Assembly: GCF_000524195.1 (NCBI RefSeq)
Contig: NW_020170475.1
Span: forward strand, 71,902 to 135,901
Reading direction: 5' to 3'
DNA: 64,000 nt
Source of the DNA: Echinococcus granulosus
Taxonomy: Eukaryota; Platyhelminthes; Cestoda; Cyclophyllidea; Taeniidae
Below the pieces are notes generated by a model. That model saw nothing but the letters and a program-made list of their open reading frames with translations. It was not told the origin of the DNA and made no database searches. The position numbers were made by a program, and so were the translations under genes. Below are positions 1 through 14,000 of this stretch, piece after piece. Position 1 is the first letter of the stretch. Each line of letters opens with the position of its first letter.

Positions 1-3000
1 GTCCTCTAGTGTCACTATGTGGTTTCAACGTCAATAATGTTTTATCATGTCAAATTAACATGTCAGTTTTAAGTGATCGTCATTACTTATTTAGAAACCA
101 TTTTTTTGACACGCAATGTACCATTGTTATTTTTTATGTGCTTGTTCCATACAGTTACTGCACTCTAAGATAAGCAGTTTGATAATTTTGATCAGCCTAA
201 AATATAGGTGTCACTGCTTTTTGTTTACACACAGTGTTGAAGTTTTTTGAATTTATCCTATGCTCAATACTAAAGATACTCTTAGCATTAAACATGAACA
301 GGCTTTAAAACCAGTTCTCGCTAACACGTACTTTATTCCAAGTCTAGATTGAAGATCAAATTTGCTGAGAGCTCTTGAAAACAAATTGTCTGACTTTAGA
401 TGTTTATGCTAAGGTGCACTAGGCAACAAATAACAGTCAATTGAACAAACGCCTGCTGTATACAGACGTTCCATAAATGATTGAATTATCCAAATCAAAG
501 TTATTTTGTAAATTTCGTGCTTTGCAAAGCGTTGTTTCTCCTGTTTTAGACAAAGAGGATGTGGCAAACAAAAAACCGAAAACTACAGCCTTCTAGCAAG
601 CTCAGAAAGTGTTTTAAGAACGTTTTTCAAACCTGCTATGGCGTCACATGAGGATAAAGAACAGGAAGAGGCTGTAAATACGCAGAATTTTCTTATCTAT
701 CGTTTGGAAACTTGGCCGATTCTGTTTATTTTATTGCAATAGTAGCACCTCGTGCCTCATTTTGAAATTAAACCCCTGGGTATTGACTACTTTAAACTAA
801 AGTCCGATTTTTGGTATATATAGATATTTTTTAAGGAAATAAAACGTTAGCGTGTCCTTTTTTACCTTGGGTAGCCAATTTATCATGATCGAATTTTAAT
901 TGGAATTTTATCCGATTAATCTGAGGCCAGCCTATCTGGTGAAGGTATAATGACCAAGACACCAAGTGGCCCCTTACCGAAACTGCGAGTTAGACAACCA
1001 ACGCATTACAATATTCTATACATTAGTTCCATTTATAGTGAAAAGACACAGGGGTCATTTGACCAGTGGAACCAGATAGCTAGGTGTAAAACATCCTATG
1101 CACATTCCTGAGAAGATAAAACAAAATAATGCGCCGAAATTGCCTATCAAGTGTAATAAATGGAAAAAAATTGCTCAAATTCTCAGCAAATGAAACGAGT
1201 TGAGACAGAATCTAGTATCGCTTCTTCACAGGAAAATTTTAAATCGGACTCTCCCCCTTCTGTTGATTGCCTTTTTGGTTTGCATATTTATTAATGCCTC
1301 TAAGGCATAATCACTATGAAATACTTGTTTACGAAGTGGTCCAGATAAAGCATTCCAAGCTTATAACCCTTATAGAACGGTTAAAGAAACTAACTCAAAT
1401 TCACTCAAGTTTGATGAAGGCTTGGCCACTTAAAATTGCTTGCTTTTGAACTAGAACCTCATGTATGGATGATATTGACTCATGCAATGACTTACTGTCA
1501 TAAAACATTTTCAATTATGCTTCAAAATGCGTACTCGTATTTGTGTGGCTCTCACTTTTTGTGAATAGAAAGTATAGAGCATCGTGTTTTCAAGGCGATT
1601 GCCTTTAAAGTTAACTTGCTTGATTCAGCTATTTACCTTCGAGCCACTTTTACTTATGCTTGAAAGCATATAAAGTGGAATTAGTCAGATTGCCTTAAGC
1701 AATCTAACGTCACCATCTACTTATATTTTATAATAAAGTACCGGAGTTTTTTGGGAGGAAGGTCGGGGCGGTAATTAAGAAGTCGCAGATTGTTTTCGAC
1801 TCTTCGTAGTTTCTTTATGAAACTATTCTACCATTTTAGAAAGCTCATTTACTTGGTCTTAAGGAGCATATTACGAGTGATGTATTCACCTCCAAAGGTC
1901 AAATAAACGTCTCTCCACAAATTCGCCGCCAGGACCTTAAAAAGAAATCGACAGCTACAACTGAGGTGTTTTGGTGTTCTAATGTAACAGCAATTGGCAT
2001 TAATTCAACCGATGCTCAAAAACAAAAAGGACTCAATCATACTCAGACTAAAAAAGATACATGTTTACTTCATTGTTTTGAACTCAACCAATTTCCCTAC
2101 ATGCGATCTGATGCGACTCGCTATCTTAAGTGGGTGAGGGGTACGTGTGTGATATCCGGCTAAGGCTAGAAAATCGCGGCCCCATACTAGTGGCAAAAGT
2201 GTTAGGGTGCTTGAAATAAGGGGGTTTTTCGTGAATCCATTAGGTCTTGAGATGAAAGTGTAGGTATTTATCGCAAAATCACATTACTTGTCCTCTCATT
2301 TTGAAATTCATTCTTTTAGCAAATGCATTTTTTTAAAATCTCTTTTGTATCTTTTAAAGTATCAAGCACTGGTTTAGATTACTTTTTACGTTACTGGTGT
2401 TGGAGAAGTATAATCCCACGATAGTACACGTAATAGCACCGCTTTATCCGGCCAGATATTATTAGGAGGGGGGGGGATAGTTTAACAGCAAAGCTAAAGG
2501 TTTGGCTTCATTGATCATTCGGAAGTGTTTTTATCATTTACCTATTAGGCGTCCCTTTCATGATTGAAACTGGTATTTAAAGTGAGCATTTTACGTCTGA
2601 AAGAGGCTGAGGCCTTGATTAACCGAAATCTGTTGAAAGACACCGAGGTAGTGACGAATTACATTTTTGGCCAAACATAGTGCACAAATGCCACTAATTT
2701 TGTGGGTTTGGGGGAGCTTAAAAAACGTCGGCTTCATTTATTTGCTTCCATAGGGGTGAAGGTAGAGCAGCGACCGGTCGTTTTGTTCATTTCACTGCCA
2801 CAAATAGGAATGGAATGGCTCGTTTAAGAACGTACTAGGAGAACTTCACTGCAGCATTGAATATGCCCATGCCCTGTTTCACGAGTCTTTAAATTTTGTT
2901 CGTCGAAGCGACAGAAAATGCACAAACATAGGCACTTGCGCTTATGTCTAAAGCTTGGACAAGTTCCATTAAGAATTCGGTAATGCTATGCGATAAATAA

Positions 3001-6000
3001 TCAGCGTAGACGAAACCGGGGTAGCTCATAAACAGCTCAAATGCCTTATCTCCCTTTTACAATAAAGAAACCCGTAGCAAAATCTGAAGCCGAAGAGCCT
3101 TTAAGTCTCCAGGATACTCAAGAACCCGCATGCGCATCATCAGGGTTATCTTCATTGAACTGAATAAAGGGGCTTTAAAAAAACAGAGATTTCTTGGCAT
3201 TGTCTAGCAAAAACAACGGAACACGACTGGCACCCATTCAAACAAAATACGCTTGATAGCATTAGGGTGCCAGCAAATACGGTGGCTGCTTAGTAAGGCG
3301 GTATTCCTCGCTAAGTGTCTGCCTCTTTTTGGAATTGACTACTGAATCGATGTTTGAATCATTCCTCGTATTTGTGCGGCGTCCACGTGTGCAGCTGCTT
3401 TGAAAGGGAATGAGGGGTAATGATGATTAAACAACTATTTCAGAAATATATATTGAAAACAGCTTTGCTAAAAGGCCTTATCAATTCTAAGACAATTGTT
3501 TGAAATCAGAATTGGATCGCAGCAAGGGACATTTCTTTTGATGCTATGGCAGTTGCGAAATTTAGTGGTTATGCTATCTCTCAATCGCCACGAACTCAGC
3601 ACGCTTAAGGCTACGATCAACGAGCCATTGGTCAAATCGCCCAGTCACAGTTGCGAATGGAGTAGGCATTGAACCAGCATAATTGACTTGAAGACAAATT
3701 TCCCCAAGATGGACCAAATTTTCTCAATATCCTTGAACTTCCAACTTGTCCAAACACCTACTGGCCTATTTTAACCCAATTTTGCCTACTTCTTTGAGAA
3801 AATTCGTGTACAAAGAATGAATGCACTCAAGAGACGGATTGATTAGCAATGTAAGTCCCAGAAACGAACTTTATAAATAAAGTGGACAGTTAGAATTATG
3901 GTGTGGATTGACGAGGCAGTCGAGCAATCCCACACTTAGATGAAGATTGCTTCATTAAGTTCAAAATTGGCGTAGCATATTAAGACATCAACGTTTGGAA
4001 AGTTTCCCCCTAGTAATCAAATTAAACCTAACAATACAGGCTATTAATTTAAGGAAACGAGGTTTATAAGAGTTACACTCCTAAATTGAGGCTCATTCTG
4101 ATGAAAACATATACTTGAAGTCTTCGCATAGGCCGTTAGGTCCTTAAGTATCGAATCTGTTAGACGAATTGGACGCAACTCATGGGGTCCTTTAGCTTGA
4201 CCTCTTTTCATGGATAATACGGCTTTTACTGAAGTTCAATTGTAAAGAGACAAAAAGTGTTAGCCACTTTATAAAATTGACATGTCATTTCAGGAAACAG
4301 AGTCGACTTAATAAAACGCAAAATACACAAGTGGGCTCATTTTCTTCACGAAAAATAACACGCTATAAAGTCGACGTTCAAAAAATTGCCTTATAAAGCC
4401 AATCACCTGGATGGTAAGCTTAAATGACCATGAGCTTATGAAGAGGTGCCCTATTATCTAATCGAGATATTGTTTGAACTACAGATAATGCCGCAGTGGT
4501 ACAAGAGAACAATACAACAAAATATTTGTTGTCCACAACAAACACTTGTTTTGAATGGAAAAATGATACGTTATCGGCCTAGGAGATAAGCATGCCTTTC
4601 TGGATATGCAGAACTATGACGAAAGGGAGAAGTGTGATGACTGAGAAAGACAAACATCTGGAACGTAGTCACATACTGAGGGATTGCCGAGAGGGTGGCG
4701 TCCATTCAGCGGTCCCAATCAGCTGTTCTCAACTTGTTTAAACATTACGCAATCTAAACAATTGGTAATAACGAACAAGTGTCCACTGGAATTGAGCAGG
4801 ATAAACAAAAGTGAGACCACGACTCTAACAGTATTGAATCAGATGAACAATCCTGATCTAGATATAGGAAACCAACACTGACGAACCCTGCCTACATCTC
4901 AGTGGAGTTTTAGCAATTAGTAAACAACTCGTACTTCTCCTGGGGGTCCAAATATTTCGCGCAAACATTGAACAATACTGAAATCCAAAAAGCCTGTAAA
5001 TGCGTTTCATTTTGGAATTTCTTCGGATTTTTGGCTTCTTCACTGTATGTCTATTAAAGGGAGTTATCAAAAGATTTAGAGAAATGCATTAATAATCATT
5101 CTTTTCTTGGCCACAGTACCACCTGTTTAAGGTAAAGTACATTTCGATTTAAAACCAGGATTCAATAACGTTAACAGTAAAAATGCCCCATTTGTCACAC
5201 TGATTAATGAGTAAATGGTAAGTGATTCCTACCATCGTCGGTTAGTTTCATGCAATTTGGAAGAAGAAACAAGTTAAAGAGACAAAGTTAGATGTAGAGC
5301 CAGTTGGTATGCATAATGAGTGAGCAAATAGATTATAAAAAGTGGTCTGGAAACTAATGAGGGGACAAATCTGCCTTAAGGACAAATAAGACTACAAATT
5401 CGTGATGTTAGGCATATTTCAAACTAACATTTCACGCATCGTAAATTACGCTACGATTATGGGCGTTAAGGCCAGGAACATTAAACGAAACAAGGGCGAT
5501 TTTGGTAGAGAAATCCAAGAAGGTTCCTTATCATACCATCATATAACATTCGCCAGAGTATCGGAAAATGGATGATTGCAATCTCGAACTTTCTAATGCT
5601 AATTACAGGCCATTGGAATAGGTAGGTGCAAATAAATACAAGTGATTGGGATAAAACACTTTGGAATTGTGGCTAGTGAGTGTCTCCTGCGCGAGGTTCC
5701 CAAAGGAAAGGTATTTTAAGGTGCTTGCCCGCCTTACAGAGTATACAAAATGCCACTCACGCACCTCGTTTGCACTCCAGAACTCAACGAACTCGACCTG
5801 CTCCTCCGCACACGCATCAATGTACCATCTTTGAATGCAGATTTTTAAATCCCAACGACGCTTTATTAACCAGGTTATATTCATGCCAGTTAACATAGGA
5901 AATTTTGAAATTTGCAGACCGTACAAATACAGATTTAAAGGGATCATTATCCAAAAATTTGCTGAATATTCCACCACTGGTATCTTATGTCTAACTAGAA

Positions 6001-7151
6001 AATAATAATGCCTCATGATACCGGTAAACGGACCACTAAAAATGAGGCGGTTACATGAAAGGCTGTAAAACCAAAATTTGTCCGCGTACCATAATGCTCA
6101 TTAGCGTGGTTCCCTATGCTGTCTAAAATGATTAATGGCCAAAGTGGACGAAAACAGACGGTTTTCAATCACAATTAGATTCAAACAAATGTAATTAATG
6201 TTGACTTAAAAGAAAACAACAAAACGGGTGCTTCATACACTAAGCAGAACTACTTGATTGTAGTTTTTCAAGAATTCAAACTGTGGCGTTGTCAGAAGAT
6301 TCAATAATTTTCATTTATGTATTCTTTAGATGCATATTATGGAATCCGTACTAAACCACTTTAAGTAGTAACGTCTTCTAGGTGAGAGGTAGAATCAAGA
6401 TTCAATCCACGGGCACAGCACATGTTCAAGGAATTTCAGCCCTCGAAAATAAGAATACATTGCCAGAATAGTTACCCAATGGACGAAGAAGAGCTCGAGG
6501 TCCAAGAAATTAAATAAGTGGAACAAAGGAAAAAAATCTAAGCTAGAAGAAAGTGGGGAAGAAACCGACCCCATTACGCTTAGCGCTAAAATATACCAGA
6601 TTTCGGCACAAAAGAGAACACTGAAGAACGCGTTTAAGTACTGGAAAGGTCTTACGCAAAGATGAAGAGCAATAACACCAATGAATTATCTATTAATGCC
6701 ATTAATGAGCGGCACTTTGTCCAGACATATCTATTGGTGTTAACAAACACACGGAGTCAAAAGTGATTTATCGGGAAACGTAGCAGAAGGACATACAGTA
6801 CACTGGCAAAATAATATCACGCATAAATCAGGGTAATTGCAGTGCAAAATTATGGCGGCACAGCAGAAGCTCAAAAAAATTCGCGTCAGGAAAATACTTT
6901 TTTACCGGAAAACATCCGAAATGCCGAAGTCATTGGAAGTAACAGAGAAGTAGGGGTATTTTAGTGACAGTAAAATAAGGGTCACAGAGACTTAAGCAAA
7001 TCAATTAATATTAATACATATGTAAAACCAACCAAGAAAGAAAATGTAAGAAATGGGAGCAAAACCAAAGGTTGCAGGGCCTTTAAGACCCTAAGGCAGG
7101 CACGGGACTCCAGTAGTAAACCAAAGGTAGTTATAAAATGGGTCGCATTTT
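1..7151. other. Gene-poor AT-rich intergenic DNA
   Basis: No reading frame here combines length, coding-like composition and a recognisable family. The short open frames look like chance. A run of nine G lies at about 2468-2476. A small inverted repeat (ACAACAAA / TTTGTTGT with a 3-base spacer) lies at 4514-4532, with a third ACAACAAA just after it. A short GC-richer patch at about 5680-5860 could hold one exon of an unidentified minus-strand gene, but no family was recognised. The rest could contain UTRs or distal exons of genes outside the window. Confidence 0.6.
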
Positions 7152-7643
7152 TTACTGATCAGAACTTTTTACAAATTTCACCGTATATTTACTGTCTGAA
7201 CATAGAACTGTAGATTCCTCATCCCTATCAGGTTGAATAGGGGCATTTCGGAGAGGGGAAGAAGAACTCTCATTAGAACAACCAAGGCCTGCGTGACGAT
7301 TCCAGGAGGATTTGTACTCCATTCCCTCAGCAAACTGTCGCTCCAGGTTTTTACCGATTTCTTCGACACCAACCCCAGCGCGTGCGTGAGTGACTGTCTT
7401 CTCACCTATCTGAATGCCGCCTGTATGCTTTCGCTGCTTTTGAGCGCCCATTAATCGTAGAAACTTTTCCTTACGATCGTTGGACTCGAATTTGACGTCT
7501 TCCCATGCATTTGCTGAATGAACACCAGAAACTCCGGAAGAAGAAGCCTTTTCGCTGCCAGCTTTATTCCCTTTGTGCTTGTGCTTATGATTTGATGGTT
7601 GTCTTGCACCTCTATCCCTCTCGGGCAGCTTATGCCTTCCCAT
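7152..7643 (-). CDS. SMAP: Small acidic protein (SMAP / C11orf58) homologue
   Basis: A single-exon frame of 163 residues. The hallmark is the block NDRKEKFLRLMGAQK, followed by KHTGG, a spaced NLERQFAEGME helix, the HAGLG motif, and a C-terminus ending KFVKSS plus two residues. All of these occur in the same order in animal small acidic proteins (C11orf58). The N-terminus is basic and low-complexity (His/Lys, then Ser-rich) rather than acidic, and the long Asp/Glu tract of the human protein is nearly absent. The ATG at 7643 is the first in frame; the frame opens only about six codons further upstream. CCAG lies one base before the ATG, compatible with cis- or trans-splicing of a leader. The gene is divergent from the TBC1D24-like gene. 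Its molecular function is poorly defined across the family. Confidence 0.9.
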   Translation of the reverse strand: MGRHKLPERDRGARQPSNHKHKHKGNKAGSEKASSSGVSGVHSANAWEDVKFESNDRKEKFLRLMGAQKQRKHTGGIQIGEKTVTHARAGVGVEEIGKNLERQFAEGMEYKSSWNRHAGLGCSNESSSSPLRNAPIQPDRDEESTVLCSDSKYTVKFVKSSDQ

Positions 7644-8004
7644 TCTGGAAATGGACAGCAATAAGCTAACAACGCCAATAATCAGCCAATCAAATATGGA
7701 AGGCAGAGGTTCTAAAGGTCAAGGTTATCAATAATGCAACAGCTATAATTGCAAAGAACTTAACTCTGCCAAAAATTTAAAAAACCCTCAAAAACAAGGC
7801 TATAAAATTTTTAATAGGAAGCAAGACAACTATTTTGCTATTTGTTAGGCTGTTACATGACCTCAAATCAGCCAATCATTGCTCGATAGTTCGCAATTAT
7901 ACTTATCGCCTGACTGGACACAACTGAGCAAAGCAACCTTGCGGTCACTCGCATCGTCGTCATATGTGGCTGTTTCACTCCTAATTTTGTGGTCTATTTA
8001 CACT
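7644..8004. promoter_or_regulatory. Shared divergent promoter region, SMAP / TBC1D24-like
   Basis: This is the 361 bp between the start codons of the minus-strand SMAP gene and the plus-strand TBC1D24-like gene. No TATA box or named factor site could be assigned. The call rests on gene arrangement only. Confidence 0.4.
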
Positions 8005-11000
8005 ATGGCGAGGTAATTTTACACATCTGCTTTGCCAAAACTGTTGCTTATATGGTTTTAAGGTGTGCGCTTGTTATCTTATGAATACATGATAAAAAAC
8101 CAAATAATTATTGCTCATGCATTTGCAAACCGCTTTTTGAGTGCAAAAGTTCATGTTTATCCTGTAATAGTTCTGGATACCGTTTTTTGGGACTTTCGTT
8201 GTTTACCTCTCAGGATTTGGTCATCGGAGTTTTTTCAAACCGTTCTCTTTAGTATTCCCTTTACCGATTTGGTTGATGAGGAATATATTGCATCTCTCCC
8301 ACCGCTGCGGTCACATGAACACATTTGTACACTGAGGGATTTGGAGCAGCATTATTTTAATTCTCCGAGGCCTCCAAAGCACGCGGCGAGGAAATTGCAT
8401 CTTCCAGTTAATCACCCAATCAGGCGACAACTTTGGCCTTTCCTCATTAATAGATATCTGGGCACCTCAATTGAGGTACGTATCAGTGACTCTTTAAAAC
8501 ACAGGCCTGATTTCCCAACCAGCATTTCGCCAACTATTTTGATCCAGCTTTTTAATACATGGCACATGTGTTATGCAAAATCAACGCTTATCTTTGCATT
8601 AAAAATTACCTTCTCGTCATATAGGTAATGCAAAGCATGGGAACCAAGTAAATGTGTATTTTGAATTATTATGAAAAGACGGATAGGTCCTTTGAAGATT
8701 CTGATAATTTTGAAGAACCGATACTCTCCATATGTTCAATCACGTTAATTGCTCGCAATATCTTATCCACTTCGACTTTTAATATATTTTTGTACTCTAT
8801 CCATAATATATGCTATCAGATATCAGTAAAGCTAACATATGGCAAAAAAATCATGTCGTTGGTCGCAGAGATGTGAACTTTCATCCCAACAAAGATCAAA
8901 TCCGAACAGTCAAAGGAATTCGACTAAAGAAATCTTTCAAATTGATATATTTGTGTAACCACTAGTCAGACTAAAATGGACCAGTTTTAAATGCTTACTA
9001 CTTGATCAAGACATATCAGTAATTTTCCGGCCACGAAAATTAGGTATTTGCGGTTTTTATAAGCAAGGCCGATAAAATGCGGCTGATACCTACGACGATG
9101 CTGTTGGTTCATCTATATGAATATTACTCATCCACCCATATTCATCACTGCTCACTTTCTCCCCGAAATCTATGAATTAACTATTCCTGTTTCAAATCCT
9201 TTGTAGGAAATAACTAGGTGCATGATAAAGGTATAAGGATTAATTAAATTCCGATGTTTTCATGCAGTTGGAAAAGGAAGATAGCATATTATCTTTGGGA
9301 ATTATGCATTCGCCCAAAGACAGTCTCGCATTTGTCGTTTAATTTGTTTTTTAATAAAGATCTATCCCATCGTTGTAAGAAGGAAGCGACAACATTTCGA
9401 GGGAGCAAGACTATGACGACCTAGAGTATTGTCAGCAATAAACACTAGATTCTATCTCACCGTAGTAGTTTATCTTCATTATTCTGGGAACTTCTTCTTA
9501 GAGTACGAAAGCACTGAAGACTAAGACGCTCAGCAAATTCCGAGCTACTTACAATCTTATTGTCCAGCTTAATGTCAGTTCAACTTATCGTTTCGCAAAG
9601 GAGAAATGCACAATTATGCTTGTGTCATTACAAATTGTAGTTCACCATGATTTTGAAACTATTGCCGAGAAAAATAACCGATATAACGATGACTCAACCT
9701 CATTGTTGTTCGTAAATTCCAGTGTATCAACTTTTTTGGACAAACTAATCCAAATTGTGTGATCACGAGGAATATAGTACAGCTCAATTTTGAGATGCAA
9801 TAGACTGTTGGGTGATATATGCTATGTTCGTTAAGGCAGAGGCTTGTTAGTTAGTTTCTAGGTCTACCTCTTTATCAAAGTTTCATGAATACATTCCAAA
9901 GATCAAATTATGCTTTGAGTTGGCCGGATGATCCTACGACGTATTTTCAGTGGCGTTTTTACTCACTTTTTGTGGGCCACATTCTTTCGTTACTAAGGCA
10001 CTGGGTTCGTTTAACCAGCCGTATTTGGACTGTAGCCTAAAGGTCCTTGGTCAATGGCGATTAGGAGTTGAGCGTTTGTCACTTTCACTCGAATCGGGGC
10101 CCGAGCAATGCAATTGCCAGATTCGCTTTAACATCAGCCACTAAGCAAAGCTGCACAATAGTATGACAGTGGGTCTGTATTTATGGAATAAATTCAGAAA
10201 TGGCAGCACTTCTGAATTTGGGTTCCGATTATTCATTTACGTATAAATAATATTACACTCAGAGCAACGCCCATGCTTAGTGAGGATCGTAAAGACAGTC
10301 AAAAAAATCGGAATATCAAATTAATTGTGGTATATTCAATGCGTTATATGTGTCCTTTCGCAGATTTTCTATGGCTGAATACTTATCCTAGTAATTTGGT
10401 GCCACTGACACTGGTTGATGAATCCTACCTAGTTAAAACTACTGGTCTGAGGTGTGATTCAAGTTCAACTTTTCACGTTTGTTGCGTAGGGTATAATACG
10501 TAAGGAATTGGTGGGAGAAATTCACGTATTCAGCTGCAACGTTGATGAATGATGGGACATTTATAATATGGATATTAGTCGGGTGACTATATTTGCAAAT
10601 TTTACTCTTACAGTTTTCGCAGATAACGACGCGATCGTGTAAACACAATCTTTATCATATATTTCTTAAGTAATAAACGCATTAATGAAGATTTGTTCTG
10701 AGTTATCACGAACGGTACCTTGTTTCATTCAGTATTTATGCTCTTGTGTTCTTGAAAATATCAAGGAAATGTATCCCCACTTTTACCTAAACACTATCAA
10801 TAATGTCGAAATGTGCCTCAATTTTTGGCATGAGGGCACTCAAAAATTTGACCCGTGAACCAAATCAACAATTTTACAAAGGCTGATTGACAAATAACAC
10901 CTCGAGTTTTTATTTTTGTTGTGTTTCGACGATCCCCTTCCTGCATTACATTTTTGAGCAGGATATGAATTGGGAAAGAAAATGACCAAACCTAGGTGAC

Positions 11001-14000
11001 GAGAGATGATATACTTGGCCAACAGGATATCGTAGTTTTGGTACAAAAATCTGCTTTGCTGGGACCCAAAGAGATTGTCGCAGCATTAAACACCTAATCG
11101 TCAATTACATAAGGTGTAACGTGAGTGGAACTGTCTTATCTTCAATTTATTTTTACATATTCCATATTCAGTGCTGAATTTTTCGATTATGAAAATAAAA
11201 CCACATAAAGTATATGAAATTTTGTAGCTAGGAATTGTGAATAAAATTTTGCCCAATGTTCAAAGAATGGTATTTTAACAACTCTGTGTCTGCCACATTT
11301 AAGTTTAGACTCATCACCCATGATATTAGTGTTAGAAAATGGATGCTACAACTTTAAGCTTTTATTTTTATTCCAAGCCATCTTGGTAAACATCCCCTTC
11401 CACGTAAAGTTTAGTTAACTCTTCCTCCTTTTGAATAATGGGGGAGCTCCAATGCACAAAAAGTGACTCTGTCGTACCATTAGGTGAAAGCAAACTACAT
11501 CAGTTGGATAGTATTTGAAAAACTTATTTAATACACGCGTCAAATTTGGTCAGCAAGTGGGCGTGATCCGCTAAGGGTACTTTAACGCTATGTGATAGAT
11601 ACACTTATAAAATGTGTGGGCTAGTACTTTTTCATTCTACTAATGTTATATTCAGAAAACGTGGAGATGAGAGGGTGCAAAGTCGACTAAAACCTGATCG
11701 TAAGGTATTTGGACAGAGGAATCTTGAAATTCCGCTTTTATTTTGGCCAAACGGATTGATTTTTTTGGTTATATGCACAATTACTCCTGCGTAGGATACT
11801 GCTCCTTTCTTGTATGTTATCTGTTTCAGTGACAATGAAAACGAATTTCATCTGCTTTATGTCGTTGTGAAGGTTTTTATTCTAAGTGAATTAAAATTCC
11901 ACTGAGTCTTGAGTTCATTTGAATGGCTCATATTTTGTTTATAATAGTAACCAGCACAATGGTAACGCGTGAGTATATCATACTGTTAACGTGTATTACT
12001 TACAATAAAATCAAGTCGAATACCACCTTTCGTGTCATAGATAAATAGTCTGTTTGGTAAAATACCGAATAGTCTAGCTAGCGCGGATGTTGAAAAGCGA
12101 CTATGGGTAGCTAACTTGCTTGGTGAAATACTGGAACCTGACGCTAAGAATACTCCCAGGAGAAGCAGTGGGCAACTGACTGAGTTGTTCTGTGCTGTGT
12201 ATGCGAACGTCTAAATTGAGTGATTTTATTTACGTGCTGAAGGAATGTAGGAACGTTTTGTTACAGATCTTTAATTGTTTTACACATTTTTGGGGTGATT
12301 TCTATCCGTCACCAGCATGAGTTTTTATTTGTGGATAGAATCCAACGTCGCTATTATCGAGTTGACAATTGAGCACTGCAACTTTGTTAATTACTAAAGT
12401 TATAGGCTTGATTATTCCCTAAAATACTATACGAAAAGGCACCTTTCATCTATGTTACATTTAAAAGGGGAATTTCGCATGTTCGTTATTAATAGATTAA
12501 CTGAACAGCCTAGACAACGTGTGGGCATTATGAAAGTTCATTTAACTTGGATCAAAAATCAGCTGTATGTCAGTTCAGCTCGTATTTGGCTTAACCCAGA
12601 AAGCTTTAAAAAATTGCTTCTTTAAAGACTGAGCTCCTTTTTACCTTCGATAGGTTAATTTTCTGCCGGTATTAAATAAAGTATTCTTTGTTCAAAAGTA
12701 AAATTGGCATGAGGAAATTTTGTCGGTAATTCAAAATTTCTTTGAATCGATTTTGATCTTTTAACTTTCTTTGGATTGTAAAAGTTGTAAGGAATATTAC
12801 TATTTCCGCTTCTACTAGCGATTTAATTGTTACTGACATCCTCGGAATTTAATGATCCATCCAAGCTACTCTGTGGAATCCAACATTTTAAAATCAACAT
12901 TGGTTTGGTCCTTTCGATGGATCTCGCAAAAGGACTAGTCTCTCAAATATCGTATTGCTGAAAGATTGGAATATAGTAAGTCATCTCCGAATTTAATGTT
13001 ACAAATTATTGGTTATGCTCTAATCGTTACTGTTGTAATACCCGTAAATGAACCATTTGTAAAATATTTGGATTAGTGCTGCTGAAAATGTGATTTTCAA
13101 GCTCCTCATTTTTCTGGTTCCCTTTTTTTAAGTTTCCGCCAAATTTAAACACAGAAAATCTTAAGATGCTTAAAGAAACAAATTTTGAAGGATAAGTGAG
13201 TTTTCAAAAATCAGACTGAAGAAATGGGATGAAGTCGAGTGATAAAATTTCACTGTAGGCATGGCGTTCATCGATGAGACTAGCATTACCATGATGCAAA
13301 TCAACCGAATGATAAATGGCTGGCTTACGCGCACTTGCAGAGTCCTAGCGACAGGGAGGAGGCTGGGTCAGCATTGCCTCGAGCTGAGGACGAGACGCCT
13401 CAGCCCTCTCCGGAGCGTCAGAGCCTGTTGGTCGGTCAGGAATGGGCTGACCGTCGGCTACAGCCCACATACCACCTAAACGCACGAGGGCAGGCCATCC
13501 ACCTTGCGGTGCTTCACGACCTTGCGGTCTCGCGGCCCCATGTTGTCTACGCGCCGCACGTCTGGCCGTTGGCTGCCCTTATGTTGCATTACTTGCGCCC
13601 ACGCACTGCCCTCGCCTGTATGCGTGCTCTGCTCGACGCAGCGCCAGACGAGCGCGTGGCGCAATCCAAGAGTCTCTGGCGCAGTCGCTGTCTCGCCCTC
13701 GAAGCCCTGCTTGACACCAAGTCCTCCACGTTCCTTCATTGGAGTCTCTTAAACTTCCCTGCAATCGAGGAGGTGGGCGGAGGGAAGAGTAAAGGGATAG
13801 GTAGAAGGAAGGGGAGTGTGAAACAGAAGCAGAGCGATGCGCTTGCCGCCTGGCCTATAGCCGTGTGGTTCGTGCCCTTTGAGTGTCTGGTGCCGATTGT
13901 GGACTGTTTCCTCGCAGAGGGCGTCAAGGTTCTCTTCAGGATGGGTTTTGTTGTAAGTCTAACGTTTTCATTCAACGGCTCGTTGAATTGCTTCAGGTGG

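Noticed and set aside
5603..6016. 137-codon minus-strand frame as a gene
   Set aside because: No family recognised and most of it is AT-rich chance sequence; only a short patch inside is mentioned as a weak exon candidate.
13476..13975. Antisense open frames opposite TBC1D24-like exon 3
   Set aside because: They are shadows of a GC-rich, strongly coding exon; the plus frame aligns with the TBC domain and the others with nothing.
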